Assembly: GCA_026393245.1 (NCBI GenBank)
Contig: JAPLAO010000141.1
Location: forward strand, 1-64,000
Direction of reading: 5' to 3'
DNA from: Mycobacterium sp.
GTDB taxonomy: Bacteria > Actinomycetota > Actinomycetes > Mycobacteriales > Mycobacteriaceae
Length of the DNA stretch: 64,000 nt
Shown one piece after another: positions 1-9,621 of the stretch (positions within the stretch are counted from its first letter, which is position 1; each line of letters begins with the position of its first letter). Below the pieces are notes generated by a model. It was given only the letters and a program-made list of their open reading frames with translations. It was not told the DNA's origin and did no database searches. The position numbers were made by a program, and so were the translations under genes.

Positions 1-429
1 CACCCGGGCGAACCGGTCCGGGTCTCGGGCCAGCACGCTCAACCCGATCGGTCCACCCCAATCCTGAACCACCAGCGTGACCTCACGCAGATCCAGACCC
101 GCGATCAGGCTCCTGATCCAGTCGATGTGGCGGGAGAAGGTGTAGTCGGTTGCCTCGGTGAGTTTGTCGGAGCGGCCGAAGCCGATGTGGTCCGGGGCGA
201 TGACCCGTAGTCCGGCATCGGCCAGTGCCGCGATGACGTGCCGGTACAGATACGACCACGTCGGTTGGCCGTGCAAGAGCACCACCACCGGGCCGTCGGC
301 CGGACCGGCGTCGACGTAGTGCATGCGCAGTGCGGGAAGGCCGGCGGTGTCGACGTCGCGGTAGCTCGGGGTGAACGGGTACCCCGGCAGGTCGGTGAAC
401 CGGTCATCGGGAGTCCTCAACACGCGCAT
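1..429 (-). CDS. Haloalkane dehalogenase-like alpha/beta-hydrolase, partial (runs off the window start)
   Basis: Minus-frame translation from ATG at 429: MRVLRTPDDRFTDLPGYPFTPSYRDVDTAGLPALRMHYVDAGPADGPVVVLLHGQPTWSYLYRHVIAALADAGLRVIAPDHIGFGRSDK...VQDWGGPIGL; HGxPTWSYLYR and QDWGG motifs of the HLD family. The listed 105-407 ORF is in a different frame. Confidence 0.85.
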   Translation of the reverse strand, partial: MRVLRTPDDRFTDLPGYPFTPSYRDVDTAGLPALRMHYVDAGPADGPVVVLLHGQPTWSYLYRHVIAALADAGLRVIAPDHIGFGRSDKLTEATDYTFSRHIDWIRSLIAGLDLREVTLVVQDWGGPIGLSVLARDPDRFARV

Positions 430-467
430 CGGCTGAAGGTTAGCCGCATGCGGCTAACCTGGGTGAC

Positions 468-2009
468 GTGACGCGAGTACGGCCAACGGCGGCCCTGGTG
501 ACATTCAGGTCCGCAATGTCCGCATACACAGTGTCCGCATACACCGTGTCCGCATGCGCAGTGTTGGCACTCGCCGTCGGCTGTGTCCGCACGGCCGACA
601 GCGCGCAGCCCGTGTTGGGCGGCACGCCGGCCGCGGAATTCGGCGAGTCCCTGCGAGACCGCGTGACCACCGATGCGATGGTGGCTCACCTCACCACACT
701 GCAGACTATCGCCGAGGCCCACGACGGCACTCGCGCGGTCGGCACCCCGGGTTATGACGCCAGCGTCGACTTCGTCGCGGGGGTGTTGCGCGACAGGGGA
801 TTCGACGTGCAGACCCCGGAGTTCCAGACCCGTGTCTTCACCACCGAGAAGCCGGAACTGATCGTGGGTGGAGCCGCGATCGACGCGCGCGCACTGGAAT
901 ACAGTGCCGGCAGCCCCGGTGTCAGCGGCCCGCTGGTCGCCGCGCCCGCAGACGAGACGCCAGGTTGCGCACCCGCGGACTACGACGGCCTGCCGGTCAA
1001 AGGTTCGGTGGTGCTGGTCGATCGCGGCAGCTGCCCGTTCGTCGAGAAACTTGGCATAGCAGCCAGACTCGGAGCAGTTGCGATGGTCGTCGCCAATAAC
1101 GTCGACGAGCAGAAGATGGGCGGCACCCTCGGCGAGAACAACGACGCGACGATCCCGGTGATCAGTGTGAGCAAGGCCGACGGCGCCCGGCTGCGGGCGC
1201 AACCCGGGCCGACCACCGTCAAACTCGCCGCCGATACCAAGACGATCACTGGCCGCAATGTGATTGCCCAGACCCGGACCGGCTCCACCGGGGATGTGGT
1301 GATGGTGGGCGCCCACCTGGATAGCGTCGCGGAGGGCCCGGGTATCAACGACAACGGCTCCGGGGTGGCGGCCGTGTTGGAGACGGCCGTCCAATTGGGC
1401 AGCGCGCCGACCGTGAAACACGCCGTCCGGTTCGGCTTCTGGGGTGCCGAGGAACTCGGCATCGTCGGTTCGAAGAATTACATCGAGTCGCTCAACGTCG
1501 ATCAGCTCAAAGACATTGCGCTGTATCTCAATTTCGACATGATCGGCTCACCCAACCCGGGCTATTTCACCTATGACGGCGACCAGTCGACCGCACTCGA
1601 GGCGGGGCAGGGTCCGCCCCGGGTGCCGGAGGGATCGCCCGGGATCGAGCGGACCCTGGTCACGTATCTGATGTCAGTCGGTAAGGCCGCGCAGGACACC
1701 TCCTTCGACGGTCGTTCGGACTATGACGGTTTCACCATGGCCGGTATCCCGTCCGGGGGATTGTTCACCGGTGCCGAGGAGAAAATGACCGCCGAGCAGG
1801 CTCGACTGTGGGGCGGGGAGGCTGACGCGGCGTTCGACCCGAACTATCACAAGGCCACCGATACCCTCGATCACGTCGATCGGACCGCACTGGGTATCAA
1901 CGCCGGCGGAGTGGCCTTCGCGGTCGGGGTCTATGCCCAGGATCTCGCCGGCCGGAACGGAATGCCTGCGCGGGCTGACCGCACCCGCCACGTCATCACC
2001 AAGCCGTGA
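468..2009 (+). CDS. lpqL: LpqL-like lipoprotein aminopeptidase (PA domain + M28 peptidase)
   Basis: Signal peptide with lipobox LALAVGC; M28 motifs VGAHLDSVAEGPGINDNGSG and WGAEELG; first in an lpqL-like syntenic block. Confidence 0.9.
   Translation: MTRVRPTAALVTFRSAMSAYTVSAYTVSACAVLALAVGCVRTADSAQPVLGGTPAAEFGESLRDRVTTDAMVAHLTTLQTIAEAHDGTRAVGTPGYDASVDFVAGVLRDRGFDVQTPEFQTRVFTTEKPELIVGGAAIDARALEYSAGSPGVSGPLVAAPADETPGCAPADYDGLPVKGSVVLVDRGSCPFVEKLGIAARLGAVAMVVANNVDEQKMGGTLGENNDATIPVISVSKADGARLRAQPGPTTVKLAADTKTITGRNVIAQTRTGSTGDVVMVGAHLDSVAEGPGINDNGSGVAAVLETAVQLGSAPTVKHAVRFGFWGAEELGIVGSKNYIESLNVDQLKDIALYLNFDMIGSPNPGYFTYDGDQSTALEAGQGPPRVPEGSPGIERTLVTYLMSVGKAAQDTSFDGRSDYDGFTMAGIPSGGLFTGAEEKMTAEQARLWGGEADAAFDPNYHKATDTLDHVDRTALGINAGGVAFAVGVYAQDLAGRNGMPARADRTRHVITKP
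518..562 (+). repeat. 15-bp tandem repeat x3 within the lpqL signal peptide
   Basis: GTCCGCATACACAGT / GTCCGCATACACCGT / GTCCGCATGCGCAGT, contiguous; partial GTCCGCAAT just upstream. Encodes SAYTV SAYTV SACAV. Confidence 0.95.
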
Positions 2010-3697
2010 ACCTGCGACTCGACTGGGTCGCGATTACACCTGGGCTGACCCAGTTTCGCGGCTACCGGCGGTCCTGGCTGCGCGGGGATGTGATGGCCGG
2101 CCTGACCGTTGCGGCCTATCTGATTCCGCAGGGCATGGCCTACGCCACGCTGGCGGGCCTGGCGCCGGTCGCCGGGTTGTGGGCGTCGCTGCTGCCCCTG
2201 GTGATCTATGCCGTGATGGGATCGTCGCGGTATCTGTCGGCCGGTCCGGAGTCTTCCACCGCGTTGATGACGGCGACCGCACTGGCGCCACTGGCCGCCG
2301 GTGACAGCAGCCGTTACGCGATGCTGGCCGCGGTACTGGCCGGCCTGGTCGGGGTGGTCTGCTTCGCCGCCGGACTGTTGCGGCTCGGATTCATCGCCGA
2401 TCTGTTGTCTCGGCCGGTTCTGATCGGCTATATGGCCGGCGTCGCGCTGATCATGGTGGCGGGACAGTTGGGTAGGTTGACCGGCACGACCGTCACCGGC
2501 GACGGCGTCATCGCAGAGGTGCGCTCGTTGGCGCAGGCATTGCCGAACGTGCACTGGCCCACCCTGGCGCTGTCGGCCGCGGTGCTTGCTGCGCTACTGG
2601 TATTGGCACGGGTGGTGCCGCGCGCACCCGGGCCGTTCATCGCGGTGGCACTCGCCTCGGCGGCGGTGGCCGTGTTCGCACTGGACCGCCATGGCATCGG
2701 GGTCATCGGCGCCGTGCCGGCCGGATTGCCCCCGGTCGGACTCAGCAGTGTGCCGCTGACCGATCTCGCGACGCTGGCCGCGGCATCCGGCGGCGTGGCA
2801 CTCGTTGCATTCTCCGATAGCGTGCTCAACGCCCGGGTGTTTGCCGCCCGAAAGGGCGAGACCATCGACGCCAATGCCGAATTGCGGGCACTGGGCCTGT
2901 GCAATATGGGATCCGCTGTGTGCCATGGCTTTCCGGTCAGTTCCAGTGCGAGCCGTACCGCACTCGGCGAACTGGCGGGTGCTCGCACCCAGATGTACTC
3001 CCTGGTGGCTCTGAGTCTGCTGCTGGCCGTCATGCTCTTCGCCCACGGCCTGCTGGCTTCCTTCCCGACGGCCGCACTGGGTGCGATGGTGGTGTACGCG
3101 GCGGTGCGGCTCATTGACATCGCGGCCTTCCGGCGGTTGGCGAAGTTCCGGCGCAGCGAGTTGATCCTCGCACTGCTCACGGCGTTGGCGGTGCTGGTGT
3201 TCGGCGTTCTCTACGGGGTGCTCGCCGCGGTGGGGTTGTCGATTCTTGATCTGCTGCGCCGGGTCGCCCGCCCGCATGACAGCGTGCTGGGCTTCGTGCC
3301 GGGGGTGGCGGGAATGCACGATATCGACGACTATCCGCAAGCCCAGCTGGAACCCGGGCTGCTGGTCTACCGCTACGACGCGCCACTGTTCTTCGCCAAC
3401 GCCGAGGATTTCCGCACGCGCGCGATGGCGGCGGTCGACGCCAATCCGGATCCCGTGCGGTGGTTCGTGCTCAACGCCGAGGCCAATGTCGAAGTGGACC
3501 TCACCGCACTCGATGCTGTCGACCAACTGCGCCGGGATCTTGCACGGCGCGGGATCGTCTTCGCGATGGCGCGTGTCACCTGGCATCTGCGCGTTGCCCT
3601 TGATGCCGCAGGCCTTCTCGACACCATCGGCGAGGACCACATCTTCCCGACGCTGCCCACCGCGGTGCAGGCCTACCGCAGCCGGCGCACCGCATAG
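2006..3697 (+). CDS. SulP-family anion transporter with C-terminal STAS domain
   Basis: GDVMAGLTVAAYLIPQGMAYATLAGL SulP signature; C-terminal STAS-like region (VRWFVLNAEANVEVDLTALDAVDQLRRDL). Confidence 0.93.
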   Translation: MNLRLDWVAITPGLTQFRGYRRSWLRGDVMAGLTVAAYLIPQGMAYATLAGLAPVAGLWASLLPLVIYAVMGSSRYLSAGPESSTALMTATALAPLAAGDSSRYAMLAAVLAGLVGVVCFAAGLLRLGFIADLLSRPVLIGYMAGVALIMVAGQLGRLTGTTVTGDGVIAEVRSLAQALPNVHWPTLALSAAVLAALLVLARVVPRAPGPFIAVALASAAVAVFALDRHGIGVIGAVPAGLPPVGLSSVPLTDLATLAAASGGVALVAFSDSVLNARVFAARKGETIDANAELRALGLCNMGSAVCHGFPVSSSASRTALGELAGARTQMYSLVALSLLLAVMLFAHGLLASFPTAALGAMVVYAAVRLIDIAAFRRLAKFRRSELILALLTALAVLVFGVLYGVLAAVGLSILDLLRRVARPHDSVLGFVPGVAGMHDIDDYPQAQLEPGLLVYRYDAPLFFANAEDFRTRAMAAVDANPDPVRWFVLNAEANVEVDLTALDAVDQLRRDLARRGIVFAMARVTWHLRVALDAAGLLDTIGEDHIFPTLPTAVQAYRSRRTA

Positions 3698-4848
3698 ATC
3701 GCCGCGCCTAAGGCCAGCACCGCGGCTCCGGACAGCACCGACGCGACTGGCAGGAAGACCGCCAGCAGCAGGCATCCGGCGAGCCCCAACGCCGGCACCA
3801 CACGGGCGCCGAGGGTTGCGGCTGAGGCGTTGGCGATTCCGTAGTACACCAGCACGGCGAATGACGAGAAGCCGATTGCCGCGCGGACGTCGGCCACCGC
3901 CGCCACTACCGCGACGACGACGCCCACTGCGATCTCGGCCCGGTGCGGAACACCGAACCTCGGATGTACCGCCGCGAGCGCGGTCGGCAGGTGACCGTCG
4001 CGGGCCATCGCCAACGTCGTCCTCGACACTCCGAGGATGAGGGACAACAGTGATCCGAGTGCCGCCAGGACTGCACCGGCGCGCACCGCGGGCTCAAACC
4101 CACCCGCTCCGGCGGCGCGGACGGCATCGGCCAATGGTGCTGTGGCAGTGGCTAATTGCGCGGGGCCGAGGATGGCCAGCAACGTCACCGCAATGGTCGT
4201 GTACACCGCCAGCGTGATGCCCAGCGCCAGCGGGATGGCCCTCGGGATGGTGCGGGCCGGATCGCGTACTTCCTCGCCCAGGGTGGCGATGCGCGCGTAT
4301 CCGGCGAAAGCGAAGAACAGCAACCCGGCCGCCTGCAGAACACCGCTGATACTGCCGCCGGTCAGGGTGATCCGATCGGCATGGCCGGACACGGCGACCG
4401 TGGCGACCACCCCGGCGAGCACAGCGAGGACTCCCGCGACGATCAGTCGGGTGAGGAACGCGGACTTCTGGATTCCCCGGTAGTTGACCGCGGTGAGCGC
4501 CACCACCGCCGCGACGGCGACACCGTGGGCGTGGGCGGGCCAGAGGTACAGCCCGACGGTCAGTGCCATCGCGGCGCATGACGCCGTCTTGCCGACGACG
4601 AAACTCCAGCCGGCCAGATAGCCCCAGAACTCGCCGAGTCGTTCGCGGCCGTAGACGTAGGTGCCGCCGGATTGCGGGTAGTGGGCGGCCAGTCGTGCCG
4701 AGGACGTCGCGTTGCAGTAGGCGACCGCGGCGGCCACCGCGAGCGAGATCAACAGCGCCGAGCCTGCGGCCGCCGCGGCAGGGGCGAACACCACGAAGAC
4801 TCCGGCTCCGATCATTGACCCGAGTCCGATGATGACGGCGTCGGCCAC
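3673..4848 (-). CDS. APC-superfamily amino acid permease
   Basis: Multi-TM protein, DAVIIGLGSMIGAGVFVVFAPAAAAAGSALLISL, SGGTYVYGRERLGEFWGYLAGW; start may lie slightly upstream. Confidence 0.88.
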   Translation of the reverse strand: MADAVIIGLGSMIGAGVFVVFAPAAAAAGSALLISLAVAAAVAYCNATSSARLAAHYPQSGGTYVYGRERLGEFWGYLAGWSFVVGKTASCAAMALTVGLYLWPAHAHGVAVAAVVALTAVNYRGIQKSAFLTRLIVAGVLAVLAGVVATVAVSGHADRITLTGGSISGVLQAAGLLFFAFAGYARIATLGEEVRDPARTIPRAIPLALGITLAVYTTIAVTLLAILGPAQLATATAPLADAVRAAGAGGFEPAVRAGAVLAALGSLLSLILGVSRTTLAMARDGHLPTALAAVHPRFGVPHRAEIAVGVVVAVVAAVADVRAAIGFSSFAVLVYYGIANASAATLGARVVPALGLAGCLLLAVFLPVASVLSGAAVLALGAAIYAVRRLR

Positions 4849-4877
4849 CCCGAGGCGGCGCGCGAGTTCGGGGTGGT

Positions 4878-5135
4878 TCAGCGGCGGTTGCGGGCCACGT
4901 TGGCCCCCAGGTAGATGATGTACCCGACCAGTCCGGCCAGGGCCAGCTTCCGGGTCTTGGGCGCGATCAGACCGGCACCGATTGCGGTTTCGATTCCGCC
5001 GTCGATGTAGGTGTGTCGGCGGATGTTGTCACTGAACGCCGCCGAGGTGATCGACTCGTAGGCCTGCGGTCGTGCGAAATGGGACAGTCCGACGGCGGCC
5101 AGTGCGGCCCCCACAATTCCGATCCGTGCTGACAT
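4878..5135 (-). CDS. Small conserved membrane protein
   Basis: 85-aa ORF MSARIGIVGAALAAVGLSHFARPQAYESITSAAFSDNIRRHTYIDGG..., predicted TM helices, upstream RBS-like purine stretch. Confidence 0.7.
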   Translation of the reverse strand: MSARIGIVGAALAAVGLSHFARPQAYESITSAAFSDNIRRHTYIDGGIETAIGAGLIAPKTRKLALAGLVGYIIYLGANVARNRR

Positions 5136-5160
5136 GGGCGAACTCCTTCGCTTTGGTTGT

Positions 5161-5192
5161 GCTGATTAGTTGAAGCTGATTAGTTGAAGCTG
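5161..5192. repeat. 14-bp tandem duplication spanning a stop codon
   Basis: GCTGATTAGTTGAA at 5161-5174 and 5175-5188, continuing GCTG; the second copy contains the TAA of the 5180-6667 monooxygenase. Confidence 0.95.
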
Positions 5193-6667
5193 TAGTCGGT
5201 TAGGGGAAACTCTTCGGCCGCCCGGATGGCGGCCCGCGTCGTCACCGGGCGCAGCAGAGTGGCCTCGCCGTGCGGATTGAAATAGTAGGACCGCGATGTC
5301 GCGCAGTTACCCACGGCGAATACTGAGCTACCGATATTCTCGGTCATCTCGTCGAGGAACGCGGTGTTGGCCTCTTCGGTGATCTCGAACGTGTGCGCGC
5401 CGCGCCGCTTGATCTCGCCGAACAACCGGTCCATATGCCGCATCTGGTATTCCATCGAGTTGAAGAAGTTCAACCCCAGAAACGCATACGGGCTGGCCAG
5501 GCTGAGATAGTTCGGGAAGTACGGGATTGAGACGCCCTGATAGGCCTGAAACCTGTTCTCCCGCCACCACTTTCCGAGATTTCGTCCATCGCGACCGATG
5601 ATCTCGATCGCCGGGAAGTTGGCCTCCCACAGGTCGTATCCGGTCGCCAGCACCAGGGTGTCGATACGCGTCTTGGTGCCGTCGACGGCCACGATGCCGT
5701 CTGACTCGATTCGCTCGATCCCGCTGGTCTGCAGGTGCACATGGGGTTTGGTGAACGTGCGGTAATAGGTGTTGGAGAACGTCGGCCGCTTACAGCCCAG
5801 GTCGTAATCCGGAGTCAGCTTGGCGCGTAGCTTGGGGTCCCGGATGGAGATCGCTCGCAGGACCGTGGCCAGACCCGTCGCCCCGATATTCAGCCGGCGG
5901 AACAGTGCCTGCCGGTGGTGCAACCCGACGTAGATGAAGAACTCGTAGATCGCGTCGGTGACCGCGCGTACCGCACGCTGGGTGATCGGGACGCGGCCGA
6001 ATAATCGCTTCGCTGCCGGAGGGATATGGATATCGACCTTGGGCACCACCCAGATCGGCGTGCGTTGGTACACCGTCAGGTCACCGGCCCGCCTGGCCAG
6101 TTCCGGGATCAACTGCACTGCCGTCGCGCCGGTACCGATGATTCCGATTCGCCGGCCGGCGGGGTCGAAGTCGTCATCCCAGTCGGCGGTGTGGATCACC
6201 GTGCCGTTGAAGTCACCGATGCCGGCAATCTCCGGCGTGTGCGGCTGGGAAAGGAAACCGGTCGCGGTGATCAGGTACCGCGTACTCAGGGTCTGGCCGT
6301 CGGACAATGCCACCCGCCAGAGGTCGGCCTCGGAGTCCCAGCGCGCGCCTTCGACGGAGGTGTTGAACCGGATGTGACGCCGTACGTCGTACTTGTCGGC
6401 GACGTCGTCGGCGTACTGCTTAATCTCAGCACCGGTGGAGTACACCCGCGACCAGTTGGGGTTGGGCTCGAAGAAGTAGGAGTAGGTGGTGGTCGGGACG
6501 TCCACGGTCAGGCCCGGGTAGTGGTTGACGTACCAGGTGCCGCCGAGATCGTCCTCGCGGTCCAGGAGTACGAAGTTCTCGAACCCCAGCCGCTTGAGCT
6601 GGATCGCCGCACCGATACCCCCGAAACCGGCTCCGACGACGATCACATCGAACAGTTGCGCGGTCAT
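5180..6667 (-). CDS. Flavin-containing (Baeyer-Villiger-type) monooxygenase
   Basis: FAD motif GAGFGGIGAAIQL, GGTWYVNHYPGLTVDVPTTTYSYFF, second Rossmann motif GIIGTGATAVQLIPELA. Confidence 0.92.
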   Translation of the reverse strand: MTAQLFDVIVVGAGFGGIGAAIQLKRLGFENFVLLDREDDLGGTWYVNHYPGLTVDVPTTTYSYFFEPNPNWSRVYSTGAEIKQYADDVADKYDVRRHIRFNTSVEGARWDSEADLWRVALSDGQTLSTRYLITATGFLSQPHTPEIAGIGDFNGTVIHTADWDDDFDPAGRRIGIIGTGATAVQLIPELARRAGDLTVYQRTPIWVVPKVDIHIPPAAKRLFGRVPITQRAVRAVTDAIYEFFIYVGLHHRQALFRRLNIGATGLATVLRAISIRDPKLRAKLTPDYDLGCKRPTFSNTYYRTFTKPHVHLQTSGIERIESDGIVAVDGTKTRIDTLVLATGYDLWEANFPAIEIIGRDGRNLGKWWRENRFQAYQGVSIPYFPNYLSLASPYAFLGLNFFNSMEYQMRHMDRLFGEIKRRGAHTFEITEEANTAFLDEMTENIGSSVFAVGNCATSRSYYFNPHGEATLLRPVTTRAAIRAAEEFPLTDYSFN

Positions 6668-6978
6668 ATTTCGACGGTACCCGACCCGCCGTCGCCGGTG
6701 CCGCTGTCGATAACGCTGCAGCGCAGCGCCGCATCGACGGCGAGTGCGGCCACATCGAGTGTTTTCGATGCGAGGTCATGTCGGGCCCCGGTGATCTCGA
6801 CGATCTCCGTCGGGGCCGTGATCAGCCCGGCGGCCGTGCGCAGTGCGGCGATGCTGCCGAATGGGTCGGCGGTGCCGTGGGTGAACATCGCGGCGCCGTG
6901 GGTGAGCACCACCACCCCGACGGGTTTGTTCGCCGGTGGGTGCGCAACGCCCGCTATCCCGTCAAGGTGATCGCTCAC
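6664..6978 (-). pseudogene. Alpha/beta-hydrolase (Rv0421c-like) with an apparent internal in-frame deletion; 104-aa remnant
   Basis: Translation MSDHLDGIAGVAHPPANKPVGVVVLTHGAAMFTHGTADPFGSIAALRTAAGLITAPTEIVEITGARHDLASKTLDVAALAVDAAL...; N-terminal VVLTHGA motif joins directly to the C-terminal MFTHGTADPFG motif. GTG start overlaps the thiD stop. Confidence 0.65.
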
Positions 6979-7811
6979 ACCTGCAGCCGGAACAGTGCGG
7001 ACACCGGTCCCATTCCCTGTCCGATCTGGTAGGCCGCGCGCAGGCACTCGGTCACCCAGGCCTTGCCGAACGCAACCGCATCGGGCATCAAATAGCCGTG
7101 AGCCAGTGCGCACGCGGTGGCCGCGGCCAGGGTGTCGCCGGCGCCATGGTCGTGGCGAGTGTCCACCCGTGGCGCGTCGAAGGTGTGAAAGTCTTTGCCG
7201 TCGTACAGCAGATCGGTGCTGTGCGACGCGGTACGAAGGTGGCCACCCTTGACCAGTGCCCACATCGGGCCGAGGTCGTGCAGGGCCCGGGCGGCGTCAC
7301 GTTGGGTCGCGTCGTCGACGACGTCGATGCCGACCAGCAGTCGAACCTCGTCGAGGTTGGGGGTGACCAGACTGGCCAGCGGGAACAACCGGGTGCGCAG
7401 AGTTTCCAGTGCCGACGGATGTAGCAGTGGGTCCCCGTGCATCGAAGCGCAGACCGGATCGACGACGAAGGGCACCGTGCCGGCTAGCCCCAACCCGCGC
7501 CAACTGTCTGCGACGGCCTCGATGATCTCCGAGGACGCCAGCATTCCGGTTTTGGCCGCCGCAATGCCGATATCGGTCGCAACCGCCTCGATCTGGCCGG
7601 CCACGATATCGGTGGGGATCTCGTGGAAACCGTTGACGCCCAATGAGTTCTGCACCGTCACCGCGGTGACGGCGACCAGTGAGTGCACGCCCAATAGGGC
7701 GAAGGTGCGCAGATCGGCCTGCAGGCCGGCGCCGCCACCGGAATCAGACCCGGCGATGGTGAGTACCCGCACCGGGGTCTCACCCGCCTGTGGCAACGGC
7801 AGGAAATTCAC
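6975..7811 (-). CDS. thiD: Hydroxymethylpyrimidine/phosphomethylpyrimidine kinase
   Basis: VLTIAGSDSGGGAGLQADLRTFALLGVHSLVAVTAVTVQNSLGV signature. Confidence 0.96.
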   Translation of the reverse strand: MNFLPLPQAGETPVRVLTIAGSDSGGGAGLQADLRTFALLGVHSLVAVTAVTVQNSLGVNGFHEIPTDIVAGQIEAVATDIGIAAAKTGMLASSEIIEAVADSWRGLGLAGTVPFVVDPVCASMHGDPLLHPSALETLRTRLFPLASLVTPNLDEVRLLVGIDVVDDATQRDAARALHDLGPMWALVKGGHLRTASHSTDLLYDGKDFHTFDAPRVDTRHDHGAGDTLAAATACALAHGYLMPDAVAFGKAWVTECLRAAYQIGQGMGPVSALFRLQV

Positions 7812-7850
7812 GACGCACTCCCTTCGGGAAACGGTTTACATAGCTAATAT

Positions 7851-9593
7851 ATGCTTTTGTCGTTCGGGGTTCACCGCGACGACGAGATGATGATGACGCA
7901 ACTTCAGCGGATGCCGGCTGCCGAGGCCTCCGACGAGCACCCGCGCTACAAGTGGGTGGTGCTGTCCAACACGACTCTGGGCACCCTGCTGGCGACCATC
8001 AACGCCTCGATTGTGCTGATCTCGCTGCCGGCCATCTTCCGCGGTATCGGCCTGAATCCGCTGCATCCGGCGAACGTCGGCTACCTGCTCTGGATGCTGA
8101 TGGGCTATCTGGTGGTGACCGCAGTCCTGGTGGTGCCCTTCGGCCGCCTCGGTGACATGTACGGCCGGGTCCGGATGTACAACCTCGGGTTCATCGTGTT
8201 CACGCTCGCCGCGGTCGCGTTGTCCTTCGACCCGTTCGCACTCGACGCCGGTGCGATCTGGCTGATCGGATGGCGCGTGATCCAGGGCATCGGGGGCGCG
8301 ATGCTGATGGCCACCGCCTCAGCCGTGCTCACCGACGCCTTCCCGGCCACCCAGCGTGGCATGGCTCTGGGCGTCAACATGGTCGCCGCCGTCGCCGGAT
8401 CGTTCCTCGGACTGCTCATCGGTGGGGTACTGGCCGAGATCAACTGGCAGGCCATCTTCTGGGTCGGTGTGCCACTGGGAATCATCGGCACTATCTGGAG
8501 CATGCGCTCGCTGCGCGAGGTCGGGGTGCGGACACCCGCTCGGATCGACTGGGCGGGGACGATCACCTTCGGCGTAGGTCTGACTGTCCTGTTGGTCGGG
8601 ATCACCTCCGGTATCCAGCCCTACGGCGCTCACAGCACCGGCTGGACCAACCCCGTGGTCCTCGGGGCGATCGGTGCCGGTGTGCTGTTGCTGGCGGCGT
8701 TCTATGTCATCGAGCGTCGGGTGGACCAGCCGATGGTCGACGTCCGGCTGTTCTCCTCGGCGGCGTTCGGTATGGGAAACCTCGCCGGGCTGATGGCCTC
8801 GGTGGGCCGGGGTGGTTTGCAGTTCATGCTGATCATCTGGCTGCAGGGCATCTGGTTGCCGTTGCACGGCTACAGCTTCGAGTCCACTCCGCTGTGGGCG
8901 GGGATATACATGCTGCCGATGACCGCGGGCTACCTGATTGCCGGACCGTTGGCCGGCTCCCTTGCCGACCGGTACGGCGCCCGACCGTTCACCGTGGGCG
9001 GAATGTTGTTGGCGGCCTTCTCTTTTATCGCCCTGGTGATGATCCCGGTCAATTTCAACTATCCACTTTTCGCGGGGTTGATCTTCCTCAACGGCCTCGG
9101 CGGCGGAATCTTCACCGCGCCTAATACCGCGGCGATCATGAGTAGCGTCCCGGCCGCCCAGCGCGGCGCTGCCTCCGGTGTGCGCGCCACCATCTTCAAT
9201 GCCGGCTCATCGCTGTCGATCGGGATCTTCTTCTCCCTCATGATCGTCGGGCTCGCGCACTCCCTACCCGATGCGATGAGCCGTGGACTTCAGCAGCAGG
9301 GTGTTCCGGCGGCACTGGCTCACCAGGTGGCCGATACCCCGCCGGTCGGAAGTCTGTTCGCCGCCTTCCTCGGCTACAACCCGATGGCCGAACTGCTGGC
9401 GCCCTCCAACGGGCTGGCCCTGCCTGGAGTCAACGCCGAGGTCTTGACGGGTCAGGCGTTCTTCCCGCAACTGATCTCCGAGCCGTTCCACACCGGTCTG
9501 GTGGTCGTGTTCGGAGCCGCGGCGGTGATGATGCTGATTGGCGCAATCGCGTCGCTGTTCAACCCGGGCCGCTACTCCCAATCCCTGGGGTAG
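7851..9593 (+). CDS. MFS transporter, DHA2 (EmrB/QacA-like) drug efflux type
   Basis: 14-TM-like protein, LGTLLATINASIVLISLPAIFRGI, PFGRLGDMYGRVRMYNLGF, WRVIQGIGGAMLMATASAVLTDAFPATQRGMALG; true start may be an ATG cluster at about 7887. Confidence 0.93.
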   Translation: MLLSFGVHRDDEMMMTQLQRMPAAEASDEHPRYKWVVLSNTTLGTLLATINASIVLISLPAIFRGIGLNPLHPANVGYLLWMLMGYLVVTAVLVVPFGRLGDMYGRVRMYNLGFIVFTLAAVALSFDPFALDAGAIWLIGWRVIQGIGGAMLMATASAVLTDAFPATQRGMALGVNMVAAVAGSFLGLLIGGVLAEINWQAIFWVGVPLGIIGTIWSMRSLREVGVRTPARIDWAGTITFGVGLTVLLVGITSGIQPYGAHSTGWTNPVVLGAIGAGVLLLAAFYVIERRVDQPMVDVRLFSSAAFGMGNLAGLMASVGRGGLQFMLIIWLQGIWLPLHGYSFESTPLWAGIYMLPMTAGYLIAGPLAGSLADRYGARPFTVGGMLLAAFSFIALVMIPVNFNYPLFAGLIFLNGLGGGIFTAPNTAAIMSSVPAAQRGAASGVRATIFNAGSSLSIGIFFSLMIVGLAHSLPDAMSRGLQQQGVPAALAHQVADTPPVGSLFAAFLGYNPMAELLAPSNGLALPGVNAEVLTGQAFFPQLISEPFHTGLVVVFGAAAVMMLIGAIASLFNPGRYSQSLG

Positions 9594-9621
9594 TGCGCAG
9601 GCTCTCAGGTAACTTCCTGGT

